DNA from: Tissierella sp. Yu-01
GTDB lineage: Bacteria; Bacillota; Clostridia; Tissierellales; Tissierellaceae
Length of the DNA stretch: 64,000 nt
Assembly (NCBI RefSeq): GCF_029537395.1
Contig: NZ_CP120677.1
Span: forward strand, 2,566,566-2,630,565
Direction: 5' to 3'
Part shown: positions 28,051-36,425 of the stretch, piece by piece
How the letters are laid out: each line of letters starts with the position of its first letter
Numbering within the stretch: position 1 is the first letter of the stretch
Translations under genes and position numbers: made by a program
Notes under the pieces: model-generated
Told to the model about the DNA's origin: nothing
Databases searched by the model: none
The model's input: only the letters and a program-made list of their open reading frames with translations

Positions 28051-28752
28051 ATGGCAACACCTCATATTGCTGCAAACAAAGGTGATATAGCAGAAACTAT
28101 ATTACTTCCAGGGGATCCCCTAAGAGCAAAGTTTATAGCAGAAACATTTTTAGAAGATGTGGTTCAATTCAATGCAACGAGAAATATGTTCGGTTATACA
28201 GGAACATATAAGGGAAAGAAAATATCTGTAATGGGGACAGGTATGGGTATCCCTTCAATAGGTATATATTCCTATGAGTTAATACATTTTTATGGAGTAA
28301 AGAACCTTATAAGAGTAGGTTCCTGTGGTGCCTTCCAAAAGGACTTAAAGCTATATGATGTTATATTAGGAATTGGTGCTAGTACAAATTCAAATTATGC
28401 TCACCAGTATAATTTACCAGGTACTTATTCTGCAACAGCATCCTGGGAACTATTATCCAAGGCTAAAAAGGTAGCAGATGAAAAAAGTATTCCTGTAACA
28501 GTAGGTAATATATTATCAAGTGATACATTCTATTCAGCAGATGAAACGGAAGTACAAAGATGGGCTAAGATGAATGTTTTAGCTGTAGAAATGGAAGCAT
28601 ATGCTCTTTATTGTAACGCAGCAGCAGCTGGTGTTAATGCACTATGTATCCTTACAGTTTCTGATTCAATCGTAAATAAGGAAGAAACAACTGCAGAGGA
28701 AAGAGAGAAGAGTTTTACAAGAATGATGGAGATAGCTTTAGAATTAGCTTAA
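28051..28752 (+). CDS. deoD: Purine-nucleoside phosphorylase, DeoD type
   Basis: A 233-residue hexameric-type nucleoside phosphorylase that splits purine nucleosides with phosphate into base and ribose-1-phosphate. Visible are GDPLRAKFIAETFL (phosphate-binding Arg), the loop RVGSCGAF, VEMEAYALY (Glu for ribose) and TVSDSIV (the catalytic Asp of DeoD). Length and motifs are standard. It follows an AAGGAGTG ribosome site. A nucleoside hydrolase remnant begins directly after its terminator, so a nucleoside salvage locus has been partly lost here. Confidence 0.97.
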   Translation: MATPHIAANKGDIAETILLPGDPLRAKFIAETFLEDVVQFNATRNMFGYTGTYKGKKISVMGTGMGIPSIGIYSYELIHFYGVKNLIRVGSCGAFQKDLKLYDVILGIGASTNSNYAHQYNLPGTYSATASWELLSKAKKVADEKSIPVTVGNILSSDTFYSADETEVQRWAKMNVLAVEMEAYALYCNAAAAGVNALCILTVSDSIVNKEETTAEEREKSFTRMMEIALELA

Positions 28753-28757
28753 TAATT

Positions 28758-28785
28758 AGGAAGGGATTTAATTCCCTTCTTATTT
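28758..28785 (+). terminator. Rho-independent terminator after deoD
   Basis: Arms GGAAGGGA and TCCCTTCT enclose TTTAAT and are followed by TATTT. Confidence 0.75.
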
Positions 28786-28996
28786 AGCAGTAGCATACTT
28801 AATTAATAAGGAAATGTTCACAGGATTTGATGCATATGTAACAATAGACTTGGAAGGCCAATATACAAGGGGAGCAAGTATAGTTGATGGGGTAAATACA
28901 CTTAAGAAATCAAATAATGCTTTTGTGGTAACGGATTTAGATAGAGAAGATTTAATTAGGATTACAATTGAGAGATTTAAGAATATAACGAGGTGA
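28784..28996 (+). pseudogene. Remnant of inosine-uridine nucleoside hydrolase (C-terminal end only)
   Basis: From 28784 one frame reads LAVAYLINKEMFTGFDAYV and continues DLEGQYTRGASIVD. This matches the last ~70 residues of IunH/Rih-type nucleoside hydrolases, where DPLAVAY and the TRG.T.VD motif lie near the C-terminus. The N-terminal ~240 residues, including the DxDxGxDD metal site, are absent, and the homology begins exactly at the deoD terminator. The frame ends inside the 136-bp repeat (copy B). A deletion joined the deoD terminator to the gene's end. The piece cannot be catalytic. Confidence 0.72.
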
Positions 28997-29120
28997 ATGA
29001 TATCCCCCGCTTCTATAAGTGGGCGGGTACGTATTTGAGTAAACAGGTGGTGTGTGATAATTACTCACCTCGTTGCAGTGGTGTGATGAAATTGCTATGC
29101 AATTTCTTCCGATACTTAAA
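28985..29120 (+). repeat. 136-bp structured intergenic repeat, copy B
   Basis: Ungapped partner of 6737-6872, with about 10 substitutions by eye. The outer stem AACGAGGTGA / TCACCTCGTT is unchanged. In the inner hairpin, CCCCCGCTT / AAGTGGGCGGG replaces CCCTAGCTT / AAGCGGTCGGG, so both copies can still fold. The TTGCAGTGGTGTG core and the GAAATTGC-TAT-GCAATTTC hairpin are identical. Its left end provides the last codons and the stop of the nucleoside hydrolase remnant, so it may have inserted there. Confidence 0.8.
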
Positions 29121-29188
29121 CTGGGTAGTTGGATAATAAATTAGTTCTATCAAATAATATTAATATTAAAGCTAAAGGAGTAATTTTG

Positions 29189-29353
29189 ATGGAGCTAAAA
29201 AATTGTATAAGATGCAATAGTTCTTATGATGGCGAGGGAGAACTTTGTACTAATTGTAAGTTTGAAAGCAAGGAAGATAAAAAGATGACTAAGCTCGAAG
29301 GAACAATAGATGCTCTGGCAACTCTAAGAGCATATAAGGAAGTAAAAAGGTGA
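29189..29353 (+). CDS. Small zinc-ribbon protein of unknown function
   Basis: A 54-residue protein with two CxxC knuckles, CIRCNSSYDGEGELCTNC, followed by a charged linker and a short helix (IDALATLRAYKEVKR). The pattern indicates one bound zinc ion. The ATG at 29189 has AAAGGAG 8 bases upstream, and a terminator follows within 10 bases, so it looks like a real single-gene unit. I do not recognise a specific family; such small ribbons are often annotated as flagellar-operon or regulatory proteins without proof. It is preceded by repeat copy B. Confidence 0.65.
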   Translation: MELKNCIRCNSSYDGEGELCTNCKFESKEDKKMTKLEGTIDALATLRAYKEVKR

Positions 29354-29360
29354 TGGAAAT

Positions 29361-29402
29361 AGAATAGGGTTGATTAGATTTTCTCTAATCAACCTTATTC
29401 TA
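29361..29402. terminator. Bidirectional rho-independent terminator
   Basis: The long stem AGAATAGGGTTGATTAGA / TCTAATCAACCTTATTCT lies between the zinc-ribbon gene (plus) and a decayed minus-strand gene, and can serve both. Confidence 0.88.
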
Positions 29403-29934
29403 TTAGTAACTGTTTTTAATATGAATATTGAAGTTGCCATTTTTATCAATAGCAAAGAATCTTATATAATATCCACCTAATTCGTAAAATAATGTGTAGT
29501 CTCCATCATAATCGCTGATTTCTTCTGATTGAGGCTTTCCTAAAGCACTTATAATATCGTTATATTTTGGTCCCATTTTCATACCAAATAGTTCTTGCCC
29601 TTCAAAAAGTGACAATGCTGTTACTTTATTTTGGTTTTTCCTTAGTAAATGGAATGTATTTGACTATACTTATTTCGTCTTCTCCATCTACCGTTATCAT
29701 ATAGATAGATGGTCTCTATAAGAGCTATAGAGTCAGCATTATAGGCAGGGCCTGTGAGACATTTATTCCCTCTTCTAGAATTGACTTTTCTGATTAAAAG
29801 TCTTCCAATATGTTATAGATGTTTGATAATAATAAGTAATTGTAAGATTCTTTGGCTCTTTTTCTATTAATTGTTGATATAGTTTTACATTTAACGTGTT
29901 AGTATAACCTGATTTTTTGAACGCCATTCATTAT
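29403..29934 (-). pseudogene. Decayed, frameshifted gene of unknown family
   Basis: Three overlapping-frame pieces lie in the same direction. The first, starting near 29934, is an ATG frame of about 51 codons beginning MAFKKSGYTNTLNVKLYQQ. The second is a frame with GNKCLTGPAYNADSIALIE and YLYDNGRWRR. The last is an open frame ending at 29403 with SLFEGQELFGMKMGPKY and FYELGGYYIRFFAIDKNGN. Each reads as plausible protein, but stops and frame changes separate them, so this looks like one broken gene. The GPAY...YDNG pattern loosely recalls MORN-like repeats. I do not recognise the family. Confidence 0.45.
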
Positions 29935-30062
29935 TGTGAATTTTTCTAAAAAAACGTTTACAAATGAAATGTAATATGGTATTATCATGTCAACAAGGAA
30001 AATCCACGAACAAGGTTTGACAATACTGAACTAATATAAATAAATGAGATAGGAATGATAAG
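29616..30062. other. Gene-poor stretch before iclR
   Basis: The first ~320 bases hold frameshifted fragments of the minus-strand pseudogene described separately. The last ~110 bases are AT-rich and contain the shared operator-like motif (30008-30031), which includes a TTGACA -35-like hexamer, and the iclR leader. No intact gene was found. Confidence 0.6.
30008..30031 (+). promoter_or_regulatory. Candidate IclR operator, copy 1 (iclR leader)
   Basis: This 24-base motif matches 30858-30881 at 20 of 24 positions (core GGTTTGRCAATA, ending TGAAC). It overlaps a TTGACA -35-like hexamer 32 bases before the iclR start, suiting autorepression. Confidence 0.55.
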
Positions 30063-30830
30063 ATGGAAAGTAAGGGCAGAGTACAATCAATAGATAGGGC
30101 AGTAGCGATATTAAAGTGTTTTTCAGAAAAAAAGAGGGAATTAAAGCTATCAGAAATCGCTGATAAACTAGATTTAAATAAAAGTACTGTACATGGGATA
30201 ATAACTACTCTAAAATATCATGGACTTATTGATCAAGATGATGAAACACAAAAGTATAGACTTGGACTTTTCTTAATAGAATTAGGTGATATAGTTACTA
30301 ATTCTTTAGATGTAAGAGCTATCGCGACACCGATTATTGAGGATGTCTGCAATAAACTAGAGGAAACCGTTCACATTGGTAGTTTGGATGATATGGAAGT
30401 TATTTATATTGACAAGAAGGAGTCTAATCAATCTATGAGGATATTTACAACCATCGGGGCAAGAAATCCGGCGCACTGTACAGGATTAGGGAAAATAATG
30501 CTTGCTTATATGAATGAGGATTATGTAGCGAAAAGGTTACAAGAAGAATTAAAACAACTTACTCCAAATACCATTACAGATAAAACTAAGCTAATTAGAG
30601 AGTTGGCAAAAATTAAAGAAAATGGTTACGCAATTGATAATGAAGAAAATAATATCGGATTAATTTGTATTGCTGCACCAATATTCGACTTTTCTGGAAA
30701 GGTCAAGTATGGAATTAGTGTATCAGGACCTACTATTAGAATGACAGATGATAAAATCAGAGAAACTATGAGAGTAATAAAAAATGCTGCAAAAGAGGTA
30801 TCATATAAATTAGGATACAAAGAGCAATGA
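30063..30830 (+). CDS. IclR-family transcriptional regulator
   Basis: A 255-residue regulator with an N-terminal winged helix (about residues 5-70: QSIDRAVAILKCFSE, LSEIADKLDLNKSTVHGIITTL) and the IclR effector-binding domain (about 80-250). The latter has the conserved ARNPAHCTGLGKIMLAYM and a late VSGPTIRM segment. IclR proteins usually control degradative operons in response to a small organic acid. It stands directly before a TRAP transporter and catabolic genes and is their probable local regulator. A 24-base motif occurs in both its own leader and the dctP leader. Confidence 0.94.
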   Translation: MESKGRVQSIDRAVAILKCFSEKKRELKLSEIADKLDLNKSTVHGIITTLKYHGLIDQDDETQKYRLGLFLIELGDIVTNSLDVRAIATPIIEDVCNKLEETVHIGSLDDMEVIYIDKKESNQSMRIFTTIGARNPAHCTGLGKIMLAYMNEDYVAKRLQEELKQLTPNTITDKTKLIRELAKIKENGYAIDNEENNIGLICIAAPIFDFSGKVKYGISVSGPTIRMTDDKIRETMRVIKNAAKEVSYKLGYKEQ

Positions 30831-30857
30831 AGGTGATGTTTTTATGCCCTTGTATCA

Positions 30858-30881
30858 GAATAGGGTTTGGCAATAATGAAC
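30858..30881 (+). promoter_or_regulatory. Candidate IclR operator, copy 2 (dctP leader)
   Basis: The second copy of the 24-base motif (core GGTTTGGCAATAATGAAC), 82 bases before the dctP start codon. Its recurrence in both leaders is the evidence; binding by the IclR protein is inferred. Confidence 0.55.
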
Positions 30882-30962
30882 AATAGTACCTAGGGGGTGA
30901 TGAGTTTTTAGAACATTTTAAGATTACAAATTATAACTAAAAAAATCTTTAGGAGGTTTAAA

Positions 30963-31976
30963 ATGAAAAGAATTATTGCTGTGTTAATGAGTATGATTAT
31001 GATGTTTACCTTTACTGCATGTGGCGAAGATACTGCGACGTCTAATTCAAATCAGACCCCAAATGATACTGAAGAAAAGATTGTAATAAGGGTAGGTACA
31101 ACTGCAGAACCAGATGGACACTATGTAAAAGGATTGGAGCAATTTAAATCTAAGGTAGAAGAATATACACAAAATAGAGTTGAAGTGCAAATATTCCCAA
31201 GTGCTCAATTAGGAAATGAAAGAGATTTAGTAGAAGGAGTTGGGTTAGGTACATTAGAAATGGCAATAAGTTCTTCAGGTCCACTTCCAAACTTCTCTAA
31301 AGACTTTTTATTATTTGATTTACCATTTATAATTACAGATAGAGAAATAGCCTATGAAGTAATGGATGGAGAAGTTGGACAATCCATATTATCATCCCTA
31401 GAATCTAGTGGTATAAAAGGACTAGGGTTCTGGGAAAATGGGTTTAGACATATTTCTAATGATAAGAAAGAAATTTTAGTTCCTGAAGATGTAGCAGGAA
31501 TGAAGATTAGAACAATGGAGAACCCAATCCACATAGAAACATTTAAATTACTTAAATCAATTCCAACTCCAATGGGATGGTCTGAAGTATTTACGGCTTT
31601 ACAGCAAGGTACGATAGATGGACAAGAGAATCCGCTAATTATTTTTGATACTAATAAATTAGAAGAAGCACAAAAATATATTTCACTAACAGGGCACTTT
31701 TATTCACCTGCAGTTACTATGATTAATAAGGCTACCTTTGATAACTATCCAGAAGATATTCAAGAAGCAATATTAAGAGCAGAAAAAGAAGCTAAGGAGT
31801 GGGAAAGAGAGTATAGCCAAAGCTTAGATAAAGAATTAATTGAAACAATTAAAGGAAAAGGTGTTACTATTTCAGAGGTAGATAAAGTGTTATGGCAAGA
31901 AGCATGTCAACCAGTATATGATTTGTTTTCTGATCAAATTAATCCTGAGTATATAAAAGCACTAACAGGTAAATGA
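30963..31976 (+). CDS. dctP: TRAP transporter substrate-binding lipoprotein, DctP family
   Basis: A 337-residue extracytoplasmic receptor with signal peptide and lipobox (MFTFTACGED). DctP motifs include LGNERDLVEGVGLGTLEMAI, the gate region AGMKIRTMENPIHIETFK with the carboxylate-binding Arg, and the WSEVFTALQQGTIDGQENPL signature. TRAP receptors of this family bind organic acids through that arginine. The ATG follows AGGAGG. A perfect 17-base inverted repeat after the stop may cut transcription, giving more receptor than membrane subunits. Confidence 0.95.
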   Translation: MKRIIAVLMSMIMMFTFTACGEDTATSNSNQTPNDTEEKIVIRVGTTAEPDGHYVKGLEQFKSKVEEYTQNRVEVQIFPSAQLGNERDLVEGVGLGTLEMAISSSGPLPNFSKDFLLFDLPFIITDREIAYEVMDGEVGQSILSSLESSGIKGLGFWENGFRHISNDKKEILVPEDVAGMKIRTMENPIHIETFKLLKSIPTPMGWSEVFTALQQGTIDGQENPLIIFDTNKLEEAQKYISLTGHFYSPAVTMINKATFDNYPEDIQEAILRAEKEAKEWEREYSQSLDKELIETIKGKGVTISEVDKVLWQEACQPVYDLFSDQINPEYIKALTGK

Positions 31977-31986
31977 AAAAATTGAT

Positions 31987-32024
31987 AAATAAATAGAATA
32001 CACATTAGTGTATTCTATTTATTT
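31987..32024 (+). terminator. Intra-operon hairpin between dctP and dctQ
   Basis: Perfect 17-base arms (AAATAAATAGAATACAC and its complement) flank ATTA. The right arm is T-rich, so it may act as a partial terminator or mRNA stabiliser after dctP. Confidence 0.6.
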
Positions 32025-32065
32025 AAGAAATTGATATAGATTTCAAATTTGGAAGGAGGAACAAA

Positions 32066-32545
32066 ATGAAAAAATTTCTTGATTTTATGGATAATGTTGA
32101 AGAAAGAATATTAACAATAATACTTCCAGTTATGGTAATTGTAGTATTCATGGCTACCTTTTTTAGATTTACCAAATTAGCAATTATACCTTGGTCAGAA
32201 GAATTGGTGAGATATCTGATGATATGGTTAATATTTCTCGGAGTAGGAGCTGGTGCAAAGAACAACAAGCATTTTACGGTAGATAACTTAGTAAATAAAA
32301 TGCCTAAGTCTACACATAAGGCATTATTTATACTAAGAACAGCAATAATAATAGGCTTTTGTTTTGTTATAATAATCCTCTCCTTTAGTCTTATTGGAAG
32401 ATTGCAATCTATGGGACAACTTAGTCCTTCACTAAGGATTCCTATATGGATAATATACGCATCAATACCAATAGGGTCTACTTTGATGATAATACGTTCT
32501 ACGCAATATTTAATAAGAAATATACTGAAAGAAAATAGAGAATAA
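32066..32545 (+). CDS. dctQ: TRAP transporter small membrane subunit, DctQ family
   Basis: A 159-residue protein with four membrane helices. The characteristic PWSEELVRYLMIWLIFLGVGAGAK stretch spans helix 2 (cited here as a position near residues 48-71), followed by KHFTVDNLVNKMP. DctQ pairs with DctM to form the sodium-driven TRAP permease. The ATG follows GGAAGGAGG. The gene lies between dctP and dctM. Confidence 0.93.
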   Translation: MKKFLDFMDNVEERILTIILPVMVIVVFMATFFRFTKLAIIPWSEELVRYLMIWLIFLGVGAGAKNNKHFTVDNLVNKMPKSTHKALFILRTAIIIGFCFVIIILSFSLIGRLQSMGQLSPSLRIPIWIIYASIPIGSTLMIIRSTQYLIRNILKENRE

Positions 32546-32562
32546 TCAAGGAGGTGTCAACT

Positions 32563-33840
32563 TTGGCTTTAATATTATTTGGAGTTTTAGCACTTATGTT
32601 AATTTTAAATGTACCCATAGCTATATCTCTGGGTGTTGCAGTGTTAACAGCCTTATTTACTGGTGACGGAAATACATCTTTAGTAGTTATAGTACAAAGA
32701 ATGTTTACATCAGTTGATAATTTCCCACTTATGGCAGTACCATTCTTTATACTTTCTGGTGACTTAATGGAGAGAGGTGGTATTTCTAAGAGACTTACTA
32801 GGTTTGCTAAAGTTTTATTAGGTAAATTACCTGCAAGTTTGTCAATTATTACAACAATAGCATCAGCTTTCTTTGGAGCTATTTCAGGTTCAAACCCAGC
32901 AACAGTAGCTGCAATAGGAGGGGTAATGATTCCTTCAATGGAAAAAGCAGGTTATCCTAAAGATCGAGCTGCAGCCATTGCTGCATCAGCAGGAACTCTG
33001 GGAGTTGTAATACCACCTAGTATTTCAATGGTTACATACGCAATTATCGGTGGGGTTTCTATAGGAACGATGTTTATAGCAGGCTTTATACCTGGATTGC
33101 TATTGGCGATGGCAATAATACTTGTAAGTGTTTTTACAGTTAAGAATTTTGAAATAAAAGATGAGGAGAGAATAACTCTTAGCAAGATTATTAAGGCGTT
33201 CTTAGATGCAATTTGGGCATTATTTATGCCAGTAATAATTCTTGGTGGAATTTATGGAGGTATATTTACTCCCACTGAAGCTTCAGCAGTAGCAGTAGTA
33301 TATTCTTTTTTAGTAGCCATGTTTGTATATAAAGAGATTACATGGAAGGACTTGCCGGAGATATTTTCGAAGTCAGCTGTTAGTACAGCAGTAGTTCTAT
33401 TAGTAGTTACTTTATCGGCACCATTCTCCTGGTTAATGACAAGCGCAGGTATACCAACAAAAATAGCAGGTACAATACTTGGAGCATTTGAAAGTAGAAT
33501 CATTATACTATTCTTAATTAATGCAATATTACTATTCCTGGGATGTTTCCTGGAAACCCAATCCATAATATTACTCATGACTCCTATGTTGCTTCCATTA
33601 GCTACTAGCTTAGGAATGGACCCAGTAGCTTTAGGTATTATAATGGTAATAAATACATCTATAGGAATGATTACTCCACCTATGGCTGTTAATTTATTCG
33701 TGGCAAGTGGTATAGCTAAGGTTTCAATAGGAGATATAAGCAAGAGAATATGGCCATTCTTTATAGCAGAGATAGCAGTTTTACTTTTATTAACTTATTT
33801 CAATGATATAATTCTATTCCTCCCAGGATTGCTGGGATAA
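32563..33840 (+). CDS. dctM: TRAP transporter large membrane subunit, DctM family
   Basis: A 425-residue permease with about 12 helices. The DctM signatures are VPFFILSGDLMERGGIS, SGSNPATVAAIGGVMIPSM and GVVIPPSISMVTYAIIGG, plus the second half-repeat LETQSIILLMTPMLLPLA and NTSIGMITPPMAVNLFVASG. The preferred start is TTG at 32563, because AAGGAGG lies 8 bases upstream; the in-frame GTG at 32554 overlaps that site. Together with dctP and dctQ it imports an organic acid, probably the substrate of the following dehydratase. Confidence 0.94.
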   Translation: MALILFGVLALMLILNVPIAISLGVAVLTALFTGDGNTSLVVIVQRMFTSVDNFPLMAVPFFILSGDLMERGGISKRLTRFAKVLLGKLPASLSIITTIASAFFGAISGSNPATVAAIGGVMIPSMEKAGYPKDRAAAIAASAGTLGVVIPPSISMVTYAIIGGVSIGTMFIAGFIPGLLLAMAIILVSVFTVKNFEIKDEERITLSKIIKAFLDAIWALFMPVIILGGIYGGIFTPTEASAVAVVYSFLVAMFVYKEITWKDLPEIFSKSAVSTAVVLLVVTLSAPFSWLMTSAGIPTKIAGTILGAFESRIIILFLINAILLFLGCFLETQSIILLMTPMLLPLATSLGMDPVALGIIMVINTSIGMITPPMAVNLFVASGIAKVSIGDISKRIWPFFIAEIAVLLLLTYFNDIILFLPGLLG

Positions 33841-33869
33841 AAAAATAAAATATAGAGAGGGGAATTTTA

Positions 33870-35525
33870 ATGAGAAGTCATATAACAACTAAAGGACTTG
33901 AAAGAGCTACACATAGGGCATTATATTATTCAATGGGATTTTTACCTGAAGATTTAGACAAGCCATTAATAGCAATAGTAAACACAAAAAGTGAGTCTAT
34001 GCCAGGGCATGTACACTTAGATACTATAGCTAAATCAGTAAGAGAAGGTATACTAGCTGCTGGAGGTACACCAATAGAGTTTCCTACTATAGCTTTATGT
34101 GATGGAATAGCTCAAGGTAACTATGGTATGCATTATCCTTTAGCAAGTAGAGAGCTAATAGCAGATTCTATTGAGTGTATGATGAATGGTCATTCTTATG
34201 ATGCCATGGTTCTAATAACAGAATGTGATAAAATAACCCCAGGTATGCTTATGGCTGCAGCTAGACTTAATGTTCCTTCTATAATGATAAGCGGTGGTCC
34301 TATGGCTACAGGATTCTTTAATGGAAAAGAGCAAGGGTATACAGATTTAATGGAAGCCCAAGGTGCAGTTCAAAGAGGAGTTATGACAAGAGATGAACTT
34401 TCTGAATTTGAGCAATGTGCATTACCAGGTTGTGGGGCATGTAATATTCTAGGTACTGCAAATTCAATGAATTTTTTAACGGAAGCTTTAGGAATGGCAT
34501 TACCAGGAAGTACCATTCTAGCAACCTCAGGTAAAAGATTAGCACTAGCAAAAGAAACTGGAAAAAAAGTTGTCGAACTACTTAAGAAAGATATTAAACC
34601 TAGAGATATACTTAATAAGAATGCAATTTATAATGCTTTGTTAGTAGATATGGCAATTGGTGGGTCTTCAAACACACTACTTCACCTTGCAGCAATTGCT
34701 AATGAAGCTGAGGTACCATTTGACATGGGGATGGTTAGAGAAATAAACACTAGGACTCCTCATTTAGTAAAATTAAAACCAGCAGGAGATCACTTCCCAG
34801 CAGATTTAGATAGAGCAGGTGGTATTGCTGCTGTAATGAAGGAATTAAAAAATCTTGGATTATTAAAAGATAATCTAACTGTTAGTACTAAAACATCTTT
34901 CGAAAATATTGAATCTGCTATTGTGAGAGATAGAAATGTTATAAGAGATTTATCAACTGCATATTCACAAACGGGTGGGCTATCACTTTTATATGGTAAT
35001 CTTGCACCTGAAGGGTCAGTATGTAAGAAAGCTGCAGTAGCACCAAGTATGCTTAAGCATTCAGGACCGGCAAAGGTATTTAACAAAGAAGAAGATGCGG
35101 TAAAGGCAATATTTGGAGGGGAGGTAAGTCAGGGAGACGTTGTTGTAATAAGATACGAAGGACCAAAAGGGGGGCCTGGAATGAGAGAGATGTTAACACC
35201 TACATCTGCCATAATAGGTATGGACTTAGGAGAAAAGGTTGCTTTAATAACAGATGGTAGATTCTCTGGGGCAACCCGAGGTGCTGCTGTTGGACATATA
35301 TCCCCTGAAGCAGCAGATGGAGGACCGCTAGCTTTGGTAGAAGAAGGAGATATAATAAGTATTGATATAGAAAGTGGAGTAATATCACTAGAAGTAAGTG
35401 AAGGAATGCTTGAAGAAAGAAGAAAAGCTTGGGTAGCACCAAATCCACCGGTAAAAAAAGGAAGTTACCTTGATAGATACTCTAAATTGGTGGGATCAGC
35501 AATGTCAGGTGCTATATTTAAATAA
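33870..35525 (+). CDS. IlvD/Edd-family dehydratase (dihydroxy-acid dehydratase type)
   Basis: A 551-residue dehydratase that turns a 2,3-dihydroxy acid into a 2-oxo acid. It shows MPGHVHL (as in E. coli IlvD, without the extra Cys of [2Fe-2S] types), [12 protein letters not shown] near residue 77, [12 protein letters not shown] with Cys119, and [23 protein letters not shown] with Cys188/191. This points to an oxygen-sensitive [4Fe-4S] enzyme. It could be a true ilvD. Its place after a TRAP transporter, and without other ilv genes, makes a sugar-acid or branched dihydroxy-acid substrate equally likely. The ATG has a GAGAGGGG site 30 bases after dctM. Confidence 0.88.
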   Translation: MRSHITTKGLERATHRALYYSMGFLPEDLDKPLIAIVNTKSESMPGHVHLDTIAKSVREGILAAGGTPIEFPTIALCDGIAQGNYGMHYPLASRELIADSIECMMNGHSYDAMVLITECDKITPGMLMAAARLNVPSIMISGGPMATGFFNGKEQGYTDLMEAQGAVQRGVMTRDELSEFEQCALPGCGACNILGTANSMNFLTEALGMALPGSTILATSGKRLALAKETGKKVVELLKKDIKPRDILNKNAIYNALLVDMAIGGSSNTLLHLAAIANEAEVPFDMGMVREINTRTPHLVKLKPAGDHFPADLDRAGGIAAVMKELKNLGLLKDNLTVSTKTSFENIESAIVRDRNVIRDLSTAYSQTGGLSLLYGNLAPEGSVCKKAAVAPSMLKHSGPAKVFNKEEDAVKAIFGGEVSQGDVVVIRYEGPKGGPGMREMLTPTSAIIGMDLGEKVALITDGRFSGATRGAAVGHISPEAADGGPLALVEEGDIISIDIESGVISLEVSEGMLEERRKAWVAPNPPVKKGSYLDRYSKLVGSAMSGAIFK

Positions 35526-35544
35526 AAATAAGGGAGTGTATATA

Positions 35545-36381
35545 ATGACAAAGAAGAAGCCGACTATTCAGCAATTAAAAGATATGAAAGTAAATGGTGA
35601 AAAATTCAAAATGATAACGGTTTATGATTATCAAATGGCATCAATTGTAGATAAATCTGATATAGAGCTAATTTTAGTGGGTGATTCACTTGGGATGATT
35701 ATCCAAGGACATGAAGGAACGACTCCAGTAAACATAGAGGATATTGAGTATCATTTAAAGGCTGTGAGAAAAGGTGCACCAAATACTTTTATAGTAGGAG
35801 ATATGCCTTTCATGGCATACCAAGTTTGCAAAGAAGATGCGATAAGAAATGCAGGTAGTTTAATCAAGCTAGGTGCAGACTGTGTAAAAATGGAAGGTGG
35901 ACTAGCAATAATGGATAAAATCAAAGCAGTAACTGATATTGGAATTCCAGTTGTTGCACACATAGGACTAACGCCTCAAACAGCTTCGTCGATGGGGGGA
36001 TTTAAAGTACAAGGTAAAAATGTAATAGATAGTGAAAGATTACTAAAAGAGGCTATTGCGGCTGAAGAAGCAGGAGCTTTTGCAATTGTATTAGAATGTA
36101 TTCCAACTCAACTTGCTAATTTAATAGAAGAAACGATTTCAATACCTACAATAGGTTGTGGAGCTGGCCCTAAGACTACTGCACAAAACTTAAATGCATA
36201 TGACTTACTAGGCATTTTTGATGCATTTATTCCAAAGTTTGTAAAACGCTACGCAAATATGGGACAAGAAATGGTCAATGCAATGAATAAATGGAGTAAA
36301 GAAATAGATGAGGGAATTTTTCCAGAATCAGAGCATGAATTCAATATGAAAGTTGAAGCTCTTCCAAAAATAGATAAGTAA
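35545..36381 (+). CDS. PanB-like protein 1 (ketopantoate hydroxymethyltransferase family), divergent
   Basis: A 278-residue barrel protein. It keeps the PanB metal and catalytic residues: Asp47 in VGDSLGM, Asp86 in GDMPF, Glu117 in KMEGG, and Glu184 in VLECIP, together with HIGLTPQ. PanB normally adds a hydroxymethyl group from methylene-tetrahydrofolate to 2-oxoisovalerate. Unusually, the conserved DGQ loop after GAG is replaced by PKTTAQN, which suggests a changed substrate. It lies between the dehydratase and a second panB-like gene. The ATG at 35545 follows AGGGAGTG. No panC or panD is nearby, so coenzyme A synthesis is not the obvious role. Confidence 0.85.
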   Translation: MTKKKPTIQQLKDMKVNGEKFKMITVYDYQMASIVDKSDIELILVGDSLGMIIQGHEGTTPVNIEDIEYHLKAVRKGAPNTFIVGDMPFMAYQVCKEDAIRNAGSLIKLGADCVKMEGGLAIMDKIKAVTDIGIPVVAHIGLTPQTASSMGGFKVQGKNVIDSERLLKEAIAAEEAGAFAIVLECIPTQLANLIEETISIPTIGCGAGPKTTAQNLNAYDLLGIFDAFIPKFVKRYANMGQEMVNAMNKWSKEIDEGIFPESEHEFNMKVEALPKIDK

Positions 36382-36425
36382 GAATATAGTGTTTATTGAT
36401 GTGTAATGATAGGAGGCATAATAAT

